From contig NZ_CP045997.1 in assembly GCF_010233585.1 (NCBI RefSeq), positions 3,249,779 through 3,313,778 on the forward strand: a stretch of 64,000 nucleotides of DNA, written 5' to 3'. Below the pieces are notes generated by a model that worked only from the letters and a program-made list of their open reading frames with translations, had not been told where the DNA came from and searched no databases. The position numbers and the translations under genes are program-made. This DNA is from Spirosoma endbachense. GTDB lineage: Bacteria; Bacteroidota; Bacteroidia; Cytophagales; Spirosomataceae. This document shows, in pieces, positions 42,102 to 49,895 of this stretch. Within the stretch, counting starts at the first letter, position 1, and every line of letters starts with the position of its first letter.

Positions 42102-43172
42102 ATGCACAGATTTCTATTCCTTGTTAGCTTTCTGCTAACAACTCTGGCGGCTTCTGCTCAACGAGATACATTGATCACCATCTCCTCATCGGGCGGCCTA
42201 CAGTTTGACCAGAAACGTCTTGTTGTTAAACCTAATACGCGCCTGCGGCTCATTTTTCAGAATAAAGATGACATGGCCCATAATCTCGTTGTAACGCGGC
42301 CAAACTCGCGTCTGCGGGTGGTTGAGTTTGCCCTTGCTCTGGGCGCTAAAGGGCCGGCTCAGCATCATGTACCGATCATGGATGATGTGCTGGCGCATAC
42401 AACGAGCATTGAGCCGGGCAACACCGACTCACTCACCGTCACCCTGGCCGAAGGGGCTTATCCGTTTGTATGTACCTACCCCGGACATGGTTCGATCATG
42501 TATGGCGTCATTTACGCAACAAATCAGCCGAAACTTCTCCCCGCTCCCGAAACGGATCGCAATCTACCGAACCCCGAACGGACAGCCGAAGCGGCCCATC
42601 ATCATGCGGCAGAGTCTGGCCACCCTTACTCTTTACAATTACCTGCTGTGTACCGAACATTCATGCCCGATTGCGGCCCGGCAGCTATTGCGGTAGGTTT
42701 ACCTGACCCTGAAGGTGGTCAGTCTTACGTGTTCGATGCTGGGCAGTGCCGGTTGCGCTATGCCTGGTCGGGTGGATTTGTGGATAACACAGAGCAGTGG
42801 GATGGCAAGGGGCAACGATTTACGAAACTGGTTGGCGACATCTATTTTCGGGATACGGGTGGTTTTCCCTGGAAAATCGGTACTACAAAGCAGAAAGTAC
42901 CCCAATTTAAAGGCTATCGATTGATCAACCGATATCCTGAGTTCCGGTATATCGTAAACGGTGTCGAAATTCGGGAATTGATTAAACCTATGGCGAGTGG
43001 ACGGGGGCTTGTCCGAATCTTTACGCTTAGTCCATCAAAACAGTCCGTCACTTTTGTCACTACGTCCCAGCCGGGCATCCGTTTCAAACCCTCAGTCGGT
43101 CGAGTGCAGAACGGAGCGATTCAGCTACCCAACGGAACGCGTCAGTTCTCTCTAACCGTATCAACACTCTAA
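42102..43172 (+). CDS. Secreted cupredoxin-domain protein
   Basis: 356 residues with a signal peptide (about 1-19, ending in AASAQ). The N-terminal half (25-140) is a blue-copper fold with predicted ligands H60, C124, H129 and M133 in 'AHNLVV' and CTYPGHGSIMYG, as in auracyanin and azurin. The second half (about 165-350) contains PAVYRTFMPDCGPAAIAVGL and 'GDIYFRDTGGFPWKIG' and is not a domain I recognise. It resembles tails seen in secreted PQQ/heme dehydrogenase systems. It is followed 76 bases later by a secreted beta-propeller gene, probably co-transcribed. It likely carries electrons for that partner; inference. Confidence 0.82.
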   Translation: MHRFLFLVSFLLTTLAASAQRDTLITISSSGGLQFDQKRLVVKPNTRLRLIFQNKDDMAHNLVVTRPNSRLRVVEFALALGAKGPAQHHVPIMDDVLAHTTSIEPGNTDSLTVTLAEGAYPFVCTYPGHGSIMYGVIYATNQPKLLPAPETDRNLPNPERTAEAAHHHAAESGHPYSLQLPAVYRTFMPDCGPAAIAVGLPDPEGGQSYVFDAGQCRLRYAWSGGFVDNTEQWDGKGQRFTKLVGDIYFRDTGGFPWKIGTTKQKVPQFKGYRLINRYPEFRYIVNGVEIRELIKPMASGRGLVRIFTLSPSKQSVTFVTTSQPGIRFKPSVGRVQNGAIQLPNGTRQFSLTVSTL

Positions 43173-43248
43173 ACCTACAGATGAGGTAGGTCATTAGCAT
43201 TAGAATGGCTGTATAGCCGCTTGTATACCTCCAGCACCCTGCAAAACC

Positions 43249-44760
43249 ATGCTTGCTACCCTTCTTCTCTCGGCTCTGCTTGTTTCCTCGGCACCGGCTG
43301 ACACCATAACTGATTATTACGAAGTCGAAACCATTCCTACGCCACCAGGTCTGGTTGCTGAAACAGGTGGTTTGTCATTTTTGCCGGATGGGCGACTGGC
43401 GGCTTGCTTCCATCGGGGTGAGGTAATGCTTTACAACCCAAAAACAAAGGTCTGGAAACTCTTCGCCGAAGGTTTACACGACCCCCTGGGCGTTGTTGCC
43501 GTTAGTAATAATCAGCTATTAGTTATTCAACGGCCTGAACTGACACGCATCACCGACACAAACGGCGACGGTCTGGCCGATCAATACGAAACCGTAACGG
43601 ATCAGTTCGGCATGTCGGGTAATTATCATGAGTTCGCGTTTGGACCCGTGCGCGATGCAAAAGGGAATCTATACATCAGCCTCAATACAGCGTCGAATGG
43701 CGCTGGTATCCGCGACGAAGTACGGGGACAGTATGACGCGCTTGGGCGACAGGGACGAATGTATGCCTGCGTGCCTTATCGGGGCTGGATTATGCAGATC
43801 ACGCCCGATGGCAAGGTAAAGCCCTATGCCAGTGGCTTCAGGTCGCCTAATGGCCTTGGATTCGACGCACAGGGTAGACTATACGTTACCGATAACCAGG
43901 GCGACTGGCTCGGAACCAGTAAGTTATACCACGTTGAAGAGGGCAAATTCTATGGTCATCCGGCGAGTCTGGTCTGGCGGCCTGGGTTCCCGGACATTGA
44001 CCCACTGACATTGTCCCTAAAAACCCTGGACAGCATGCGAACGGTTGAATCAATTTCTTTTCCGCATGAGGTCATGGCTCACTCGCCAACGCAACTCGTT
44101 ATGGATAATACGGAAGGAAAATTTGGCCCCTTCGCCGGACAACTCTTTGTGGGTGAAATGGATTTTTCGCGCCTTATCCGCATACTACCCGACGAAGTGG
44201 ACGGGCAAATACAAGGGGCCTGCATTCCATTCTATGACAAGGCTGGAGGAAAAATTCCGCTTCGGATTGGCAATAACCGGCTTGCTTTCGCACCCGACGG
44301 CAGTTTGTGGCTTGGCCAGACCGATCACGGGTGGCTTGGAGACCGGGGCATTCAGCGAATCCGATATAAGGGTGCAGCCGCTGGCGTTCCACTAGACATT
44401 CTGGGTATGAAGTTAACGACCACCGGTTTCGATCTGACATTTACTCAACCGCTTGATGAAGCAACGGCCCGTGATCTGGCTAACTATCGATTCAAGAGTT
44501 ATTTTTATGAATACCATCGAGCCTACGGTTCACCGCAAATGGATGTTCATACGGTAGCCGTTTCGGCAGTTAAACTATCCACCGACCGTAAAACGGTCTC
44601 TCTTACGCTCGATGAGTTGAAAGCCAGCCGTATTTATGAGCTGAATTTAGGCAGTTTACTGGCCAATAATGGGCAGAAGAAATTAGCGAATCACTTGATT
44701 TGCTATACACTAAATCGGCTGGTTAAAGACGACGCTTCATCGGTCCGTAAAACGCACTAA
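43249..44760 (+). CDS. Secreted beta-propeller protein (PQQ-dehydrogenase/DUF7133-like)
   Basis: 503 residues with a signal peptide (about 1-18, ending in APADT). Propeller repeats run from about 30 to 370: GGLSFLPDGRLAACFHRGEV, FAFGPVRDAKGNLYISLN, SGFRSPNGLGFDAQGRLYVT, 'DNQGDWLGTSKLYHVEEGKF' and FAPDGSLWLGQTDHGWLG. These match the membrane-bound dehydrogenase-type propellers found with cytochromes and cupredoxins. The last 120 residues (from PLDILGMKLTTTGFDLTF) are an Ig-like module. No heme motif is visible, so electrons may go to the neighbouring cupredoxin. Its 3' end overlaps the convergent 44737 gene by 24 bases. Confidence 0.82.
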   Translation: MLATLLLSALLVSSAPADTITDYYEVETIPTPPGLVAETGGLSFLPDGRLAACFHRGEVMLYNPKTKVWKLFAEGLHDPLGVVAVSNNQLLVIQRPELTRITDTNGDGLADQYETVTDQFGMSGNYHEFAFGPVRDAKGNLYISLNTASNGAGIRDEVRGQYDALGRQGRMYACVPYRGWIMQITPDGKVKPYASGFRSPNGLGFDAQGRLYVTDNQGDWLGTSKLYHVEEGKFYGHPASLVWRPGFPDIDPLTLSLKTLDSMRTVESISFPHEVMAHSPTQLVMDNTEGKFGPFAGQLFVGEMDFSRLIRILPDEVDGQIQGACIPFYDKAGGKIPLRIGNNRLAFAPDGSLWLGQTDHGWLGDRGIQRIRYKGAAAGVPLDILGMKLTTTGFDLTFTQPLDEATARDLANYRFKSYFYEYHRAYGSPQMDVHTVAVSAVKLSTDRKTVSLTLDELKASRIYELNLGSLLANNGQKKLANHLICYTLNRLVKDDASSVRKTH

Positions 44761-46374
44761 TCGGGCGGGATGGCGGTCAAACAAACGCATCGTGTCGATG
44801 GCCTCGTAACGTTCACCCAGCAGGCTAACCGAATCGGCGATATAATACACATTGGCCATTTTACGATCCGTCTTTCGTAGAATCTGTCCTCTAAGCGCAG
44901 CAATGTGAAAAGAATTTACATCCGTTGCTCCGGTACTGCCAATCGTTTCCCGGTAGCCATACAACGGCGTACCGATCGTTTTTCTGGCAATACGTTCCGA
45001 TTCATTTTTATAAAACTGTCGGGACGCCAGCCGACCTGGCAAGGCAATCCAGTTGATTCCGATTCGTACCACAACCATCACCAGCAACATACGCCCGAGC
45101 CGGTTTTCGGTATCCTGCCACAACCACCAGGTGCTGGCCGACAGCAGGATAAAAACGAGACCCGTTTTCCAGATTATGCCATCGACTACGCGCGTTTTTG
45201 GGTGAAAAATGGCTACCCAGCAGCCTATAGTAACAATACCTGTTAATACCAGCCAAATCCATTCGACCCATTTGCGTGGCGAATGAGCTGGCGTACTTTT
45301 TTCGTAATAGAAGTAGGCTAACACCGTAAACAAAAGTGGCAACAAGCCGATAAGGTAACGTGCATAGACCTGTGGTGATGACCAGTAAACCAGCACATTG
45401 GCCAGAAATATGATCGCATTAAACGCAATGAAGGGCTCAGCTTTAATCTGATCCAGACTACCCCGACGAAAAAGCAGACAGATCAGTAAAAGATAGGGCA
45501 CAAAATGATAAATCATCTCAAACGGAAACGTCAACAGATGGAGCAGCGTCTCCCCTACGCCAAATGTAACTACTGTGCGTTTTGTACTTTCGTCGAACAA
45601 AACGCTGGCTACGTTTTCCAGCGGTATCTGATTTCGGCTAAAATAAGCGACGTAGTAACTTCCTGTAATGACGAGAAATAAGCCAATACCTACAAAATGA
45701 GCAGGATGCCACAACCGTCGGAACTGGCGGGTATAAACAAACCAGCTTAACAGGGTAAACCCTTGAAATACAACCGATGGCAAGCCTTTTGTCAGAAAAC
45801 CAAGGGCTGTCAGCGTGTAGGTGGCCAGAAACAAGGCCCAATAGTTACGGCGTTGATCAAAGTGGTAAACCAGCATCATTGCCGAATAGGTCAACCAGGC
45901 AAAGGGGATGTCAATTGAACTCCAGAGCGAGTCATAAATCAGAACCCGGCCATTCGTCAGCACCATCATCGCAACAACGAAAGCGACCATAGATGACCGA
46001 TCAGCGCGAACGGGCATGTATCGCCGTACGAAACCGAATATCGTCAGGCCAAACAGCAACAAGGCAGCTACCATCGGCAGCCGCAGCGTAAACGACGAGT
46101 AATTGCCAAAGAGCTTATAAGAAGCGATAATAATCCAGTTGTAAAGCGGTGGTTTATTGAAGTACAATTCACCGTTCAGGGTTGGGGTAATGTAATCGCC
46201 CGACAGCATCATTTCGAGCGCTACCAATGCCCGGCGCGGCTCGTCAGAACTCGTATCAAGTGGCAGGTAACCCAGATGTGATAGTAAAGCGATCAGCAAC
46301 AGGCCAACTGTCAATGCAGGCCAGCGAATCAGGTAACGAAACCAGGAAAGATGAGTTACTGAATTATTGACCAC
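44737..46374 (-). CDS. ArnT/PMT-type glycosyltransferase (family 39-like), integral membrane
   Basis: 545 residues with about a dozen predicted membrane helices and a C-terminal soluble tail. The first periplasmic loop has the PMT/ArnT catalytic signature 'DTSSDEPRRALVALEMMLSG' near 37-56 and LNGELYFNKPPLYNW near 63-77; the Asp-Glu pair is the expected catalytic site. ArnT-like enzymes move lipid-linked sugars, such as aminoarabinose or mannose, to lipid A or proteins on the outer face of the inner membrane. The terminator at 46411 and the 46529 gene lie upstream, and the stop overlaps the convergent propeller gene. Acceptor and donor unknown. Confidence 0.85.
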   Translation of the reverse strand: MVNNSVTHLSWFRYLIRWPALTVGLLLIALLSHLGYLPLDTSSDEPRRALVALEMMLSGDYITPTLNGELYFNKPPLYNWIIIASYKLFGNYSSFTLRLPMVAALLLFGLTIFGFVRRYMPVRADRSSMVAFVVAMMVLTNGRVLIYDSLWSSIDIPFAWLTYSAMMLVYHFDQRRNYWALFLATYTLTALGFLTKGLPSVVFQGFTLLSWFVYTRQFRRLWHPAHFVGIGLFLVITGSYYVAYFSRNQIPLENVASVLFDESTKRTVVTFGVGETLLHLLTFPFEMIYHFVPYLLLICLLFRRGSLDQIKAEPFIAFNAIIFLANVLVYWSSPQVYARYLIGLLPLLFTVLAYFYYEKSTPAHSPRKWVEWIWLVLTGIVTIGCWVAIFHPKTRVVDGIIWKTGLVFILLSASTWWLWQDTENRLGRMLLVMVVVRIGINWIALPGRLASRQFYKNESERIARKTIGTPLYGYRETIGSTGATDVNSFHIAALRGQILRKTDRKMANVYYIADSVSLLGERYEAIDTMRLFDRHPARLVRFTDR

Positions 46375-46410
46375 AACTACATTGAGTTTAAATTTCTACC
46401 ACAAAAAAAA

Positions 46411-46429
46411 GGCGAACCGATGGTTCGCC
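46411..46429 (-). terminator. Terminator after the 46529 gene
   Basis: GGCGAACC (46411-46418) and GGTTCGCC (46422-46429) form a perfect 8-bp stem with a GAT loop. On the minus strand it is followed by an eight-T run, a textbook Rho-independent terminator, 100 bases beyond the stop at 46529. Confidence 0.9.
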
Positions 46430-46528
46430 CTACATTTCCCTTAAAATTAATCCTTATGAATTTCCCAGAGTCCGGTCTGGCTCATCGGTCCGGCTTATCG
46501 GAACTGAGCCTTCCGACGTGCTACGGTT

Positions 46529-46912
46529 TCAGTCAGCATCGGCTACTTTTTCGGAATCCGATACTGTAGTACCGTTCGTTGGCTGCTGGTAGGCCGTCAT
46601 GGGATTGTCTTCGTCGGTTGATGCGTCGTCGGCATCGACAGACAATGGCGGCTGCCCCCATGACGCCCGCTTTGCTTCTTCTACATCTGCGGCAGTGGGC
46701 TGATCACCCTCGGTAGCCGCCCGTGCTTCGGCTTCCTCAACATCACTCGGCACATCTGTATCACTACTGGATGCTACCCGGGATGGCAATTCGTTGTCCA
46801 GGTTCTTATCGTTCAGTTGTGCCAATTCAGGAGCAATGCCCATTGTATTGTGCATCTGCTGAGCAGCATACGACTCCGTGCTTTCTTTGCGGCTTTTACT
46901 ACTTACGCTCAT
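46529..46912 (-). CDS. Acidic, probably disordered small protein (I)
   Basis: 127 residues with no signal peptide or membrane helix. The sequence is dominated by Asp, Glu, Ser, Ala, Thr and Gln: SSSDTDVPSDVEEAEARAAT, then EGDQPTAADVEEAKRASWGQ shows an internal repeat of the form DVEEAxxRA, and the tail is TTVSDSEKVADAD. Low hydrophobicity suggests an intrinsically disordered, hydrophilin-like protein. Its neighbour 47002-47523 has the same character. A strong terminator follows. I cannot place it in a family. The pair could be stress-linked, but this is only a composition argument. Confidence 0.6.
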   Translation of the reverse strand: MSVSSKSRKESTESYAAQQMHNTMGIAPELAQLNDKNLDNELPSRVASSSDTDVPSDVEEAEARAATEGDQPTAADVEEAKRASWGQPPLSVDADDASTDEDNPMTAYQQPTNGTTVSDSEKVADAD

Positions 46913-47001
46913 AACGTTGTTGGTTTAGTGTTGAGTTAGTAATTTGATCGGTAATCTGCCCAATCGCGGACACATCACGTAATCAGTATTCGTTGACTAG
47001 A

Positions 47002-47523
47002 TCAGTAAGTTGGCTGATTATTAAGATCGGTCCCCGTCTGCGCAATATCGTTATCGGTTTCCTCCTGTGAGTCATCAGTAGACTCATCAGCTTTTGTTGT
47101 ATCGTTCTGTTTCTTAGCTTCTTTCTGTGCTTCAGGAGTATCTACCTCGTCGGCAGAGGCATAATCGTCGGGTCCGCTCGTAGTTACATCGACCATAGCC
47201 GTGTTTGTTTTTTCCTGACCGCCAACCGCACTATCGATGCCCTCCTGCGTCACCTCCATGGTACTGTTATCCTGATCGCCCATGCGCAGAATACCATTTT
47301 TACCATCCATATCCGTACTTCCGATGGCACGATCATTGCGGCCATTCTGCCCGCCACGAACCTGCTGACTATCCAGACCGTTGGCTGAGTTTTCCTGCTC
47401 GTATTGGTGTTTATTATCCTGTTCGCGCCGATCGACATCGGCGTCATCCGAACCAAAAGGGCCTTTGGTTCGTCCGTTAATTTGCGCATCGTCGCGCTTT
47501 ACGTCTTTCGTGTCGTTTTCCAT
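47002..47523 (-). CDS. Acidic, probably disordered small protein (II)
   Basis: 173 residues, extremely polar: MENDTKDVKRDDAQINGRTK, REQDNKHQYEQENSANG, 'NNQPTY' at the end and a run of Asp/Glu/Thr/Gln throughout (TKADESTDDSQEETDNDIAQ). No hydrophobic segment, signal peptide or known domain. Asn and Gln are also abundant. It is upstream of the similar 46529-46912 gene on the same strand (89-base gap), so they could be a two-gene unit. Between its start and 48327 lies the large 803-base gap with a candidate small RNA. No homologue is recognised. Confidence 0.6.
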   Translation of the reverse strand: MENDTKDVKRDDAQINGRTKGPFGSDDADVDRREQDNKHQYEQENSANGLDSQQVRGGQNGRNDRAIGSTDMDGKNGILRMGDQDNSTMEVTQEGIDSAVGGQEKTNTAMVDVTTSGPDDYASADEVDTPEAQKEAKKQNDTTKADESTDDSQEETDNDIAQTGTDLNNQPTY

Positions 47524-47819
47524 GGCGTTGAGTACTATTTGTGTTTAGAATAACTTGTATTTTCCGAAAAGGTTTGTCTTTCAGATCGCTGATACGCCGG
47601 TAAGTAGGAGCCATTTTCAGCAAAACGCCCTTTCCCATAATTAGACCATATGGTTAAAAAATAAGATATTTTCGCTATGAATTAGTAACTACCGCTTAGT
47701 AAATACTACGCATTCCTATTACCATAAACAAATAATAATTCTATTTAATAGAAGAATAGTTATTCTATTTGTAAACCATTTAGTGGCCTGCCATGTACTC
47801 AGGGACTTTATTTATTCGG

Positions 47820-47988
47820 CGGTATGTTAGTCTGTTAGAAAGGATAAGTTCTTTGTAGCCGCATATACCCTATCTCAATGGCCAAATCGATTCGGCCATC
47901 GGGTAAGTTGCTTCGATCAAGAATAATTTAATAGTTGGATAAAGCGTAATGCGAAAAACGGGCTGACATTGTCGGCTCGTTTTTTTGT
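47820..47988 (+). ncRNA. Candidate small RNA ended by an orphan terminator
   Basis: In the 803-base gap 47524-48326, a plus-strand Rho-independent terminator (ACGGGCTGAC at 47958-47967, ATT loop, GTCGGCTCGT at 47971-47980, then a seven-T run) has no plus-strand gene upstream for more than 3 kb. Upstream, ATGGCC at 47878-47883 pairs with GGCCAT at 47894-47899, and weaker complementarity lies near 47821-47870. The 5' end is a guess. The stem also reads on the minus strand with a five-T tail, so either strand could be the RNA. The rest of the gap shows no ORF that I can support. Confidence 0.35.
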
Positions 47989-48273
47989 TTTTTACTCAAT
48001 CAGCCTAGCCGACCAGCCACCATGATGAGGGTAGCCTGACCGAACTCGCGATTCTATTATTTCTAAAAACACTGCAATAATAAAGCCAGAATTGCTACTT
48101 ACTTTATTATCAGTTAATTTTTAATCAGTATAAATTGGGTAGTTCTGAAGTTAATCAAATAAAGCAGGAAACATCATTATTGACTACAAAATTGGCATCA
48201 CGACACCCGCCTAAATCGGTCAAATTCTGGTCTGTTGCCGACTAAACGGCTGTAAATAGGTTTTGGCATAAAA

Positions 48274-48306
48274 AAAGGAGGTTCATCAAATCGATGAGCC
48301 TCCTTT
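48274..48306 (-). terminator. Terminator after the first SusD gene
   Basis: AAAGGAGGTTCATC (48274-48287) pairs with GATGAGCCTCCTTT (48293-48306) with one G-T pair and a five-base loop. On the minus strand a seven-T run follows. It is 21 bases after the SusD stop. Confidence 0.88.
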
Positions 48307-48326
48307 CAGAAAACGATCCGGATCGT

Positions 48327-49874
48327 TTAGTCTACGTCCCAGAACAGTTTCGTCGCAAATGCGTCAATGTTGCCCTGAGCAGTTACGTTGGCTGTATTTG
48401 AACCAGACTCCGTATTTGGGTAGAAAAACCGCACTGGACGTTTGTTGTCAGGCACCTGAATACTTTGCGGAATAACCGGCAGGTTCGTCCGTCGGTATTC
48501 AGCCCAAGCCTCCAGTCCATTGAAGTTGACAAATGAGATCCATTTCTGAATAGCTATCGCAGCCAATTTATCAGTCGATGCATCCCAGTCATAGTTTTGG
48601 ATTTTGCTACCCTTAAAAGCCGCAGCACCGGCCGTATTGGCCCCCAGCACGCGGAAGGACTGAACAATGCCTTCTTCAAAGTACGCTTTCGCTGTATTAG
48701 GTAGTGTTACATCAGTAAAGCGCTGTTTCGCTTCTGCCAACAGGAATTGCACTTCAGAGGCTGTCATAAGAATGTAAGGACGGTTATATTCCCCTTTCAC
48801 GATCAGACTTGGCCCCAGAGAGGTTGTATTGGCTGGTAAGTAACCCGAGCTGGCCCCAAACGGCGTTCCTGAGTAATTGGCAGCAACTTCTTTGAGGGTA
48901 CTTACGCCGGGCGTACTGGAATTCTCACCGCCATTGGCATAGGCAATCCGCTTCAAACGTAGAGTATCACCAGATGCTTTGAGGCTATTGACGAGAAACT
49001 GCGTTAAGCGCGGATAGTTATTAAGGGCTCGTTTAGCTCCATTAGCGTCATAACCCCAGCGGTCGTATACAGGATTTAGTTTCCCGGCTGTCGCTAAAAA
49101 GAACGAAGGCCCCCCAACCGTAACCTCTGATGCCGTAATAAAACCAGAACCCTCGGTAACAATCTTATTAACTTCAGTTTTGATATACGTATCGCGCCCT
49201 GAAACTTTAGACTGACGGATAAGAATCCTCATTTTGAGGGAGTTGGCAAATTGAACCCATTTGGTAATATTACCAGCGAAGACAATATCGGACCCCGTAA
49301 AAGCACTGGCGAAGGCATTGGCTTTTAAATCCGTAATAGCCTCGTCTAACAAGGCAATAAGCGATTCGTAGACCGCTTTCTGATCATCGAATTTCGGGGC
49401 CAGTGACGTTGTCGCTTTCAATGCATCAGAATACGGCAGGTTCCCATACATGTCGACCAGATGCTGATACAGCATGGCTTTCATGACTTTTGAGGGGCCT
49501 TTCAGATACTTCTGGCTATTAGCGTCAGCATTGTCGATTACAAACTGGTAATCCTGCAAATTATCATAGTATGGGTCCCAATAGTTGAAATCGCCATTGG
49601 TAAATTGATAGGCGAATTGAGCCGTATTGATGATATACCCATTGCCCTGCGTCCATTGGCCGGACCAGTAGAAACCGATCTCGCTTGATCCCTGCCCATC
49701 CGTATTTCCAGCAATATTTCTGGCTGACGTATTCAGGGCATTTGTAAAGACAAAGCTCGGTGAAGCGGTTGGCAACTGATTCGGATTGGTGTTAACGTCC
49801 AGATATGATTTTGGATCACAGCTCGTACCAATCACGGCCACTAAAGCGGCTATAATTATTGTTTTGAATTTCAT
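48327..49874 (-). CDS. SusD/RagB-family nutrient-binding lipoprotein (pair A)
   Basis: 515 residues. The lipobox IGTSC puts the lipidated Cys at 19. The SusD-like fold is seen in DVNTNPNQLPTASPSFVFTN at the start, PYSDALKATTSLAPKFDDQK and YESLIALLDEAITDLKA in the middle, 'VQFANSLKMRILIRQSKV' and NRPYILMTASEVQFLLAEAK. It is of the SusD_like-2 type, which lids a SusC barrel. Its start is 22 bases after the partner SusC stop (49896), so they form one operon. Substrate is an oligosaccharide or peptide that cannot be named. No glycosidase is directly adjacent. Confidence 0.9.
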   Translation of the reverse strand: MKFKTIIIAALVAVIGTSCDPKSYLDVNTNPNQLPTASPSFVFTNALNTSARNIAGNTDGQGSSEIGFYWSGQWTQGNGYIINTAQFAYQFTNGDFNYWDPYYDNLQDYQFVIDNADANSQKYLKGPSKVMKAMLYQHLVDMYGNLPYSDALKATTSLAPKFDDQKAVYESLIALLDEAITDLKANAFASAFTGSDIVFAGNITKWVQFANSLKMRILIRQSKVSGRDTYIKTEVNKIVTEGSGFITASEVTVGGPSFFLATAGKLNPVYDRWGYDANGAKRALNNYPRLTQFLVNSLKASGDTLRLKRIAYANGGENSSTPGVSTLKEVAANYSGTPFGASSGYLPANTTSLGPSLIVKGEYNRPYILMTASEVQFLLAEAKQRFTDVTLPNTAKAYFEEGIVQSFRVLGANTAGAAAFKGSKIQNYDWDASTDKLAAIAIQKWISFVNFNGLEAWAEYRRTNLPVIPQSIQVPDNKRPVRFFYPNTESGSNTANVTAQGNIDAFATKLFWDVD

Positions 49875-49895
49875 GTCAAGTCAATCGTTGGGTGA

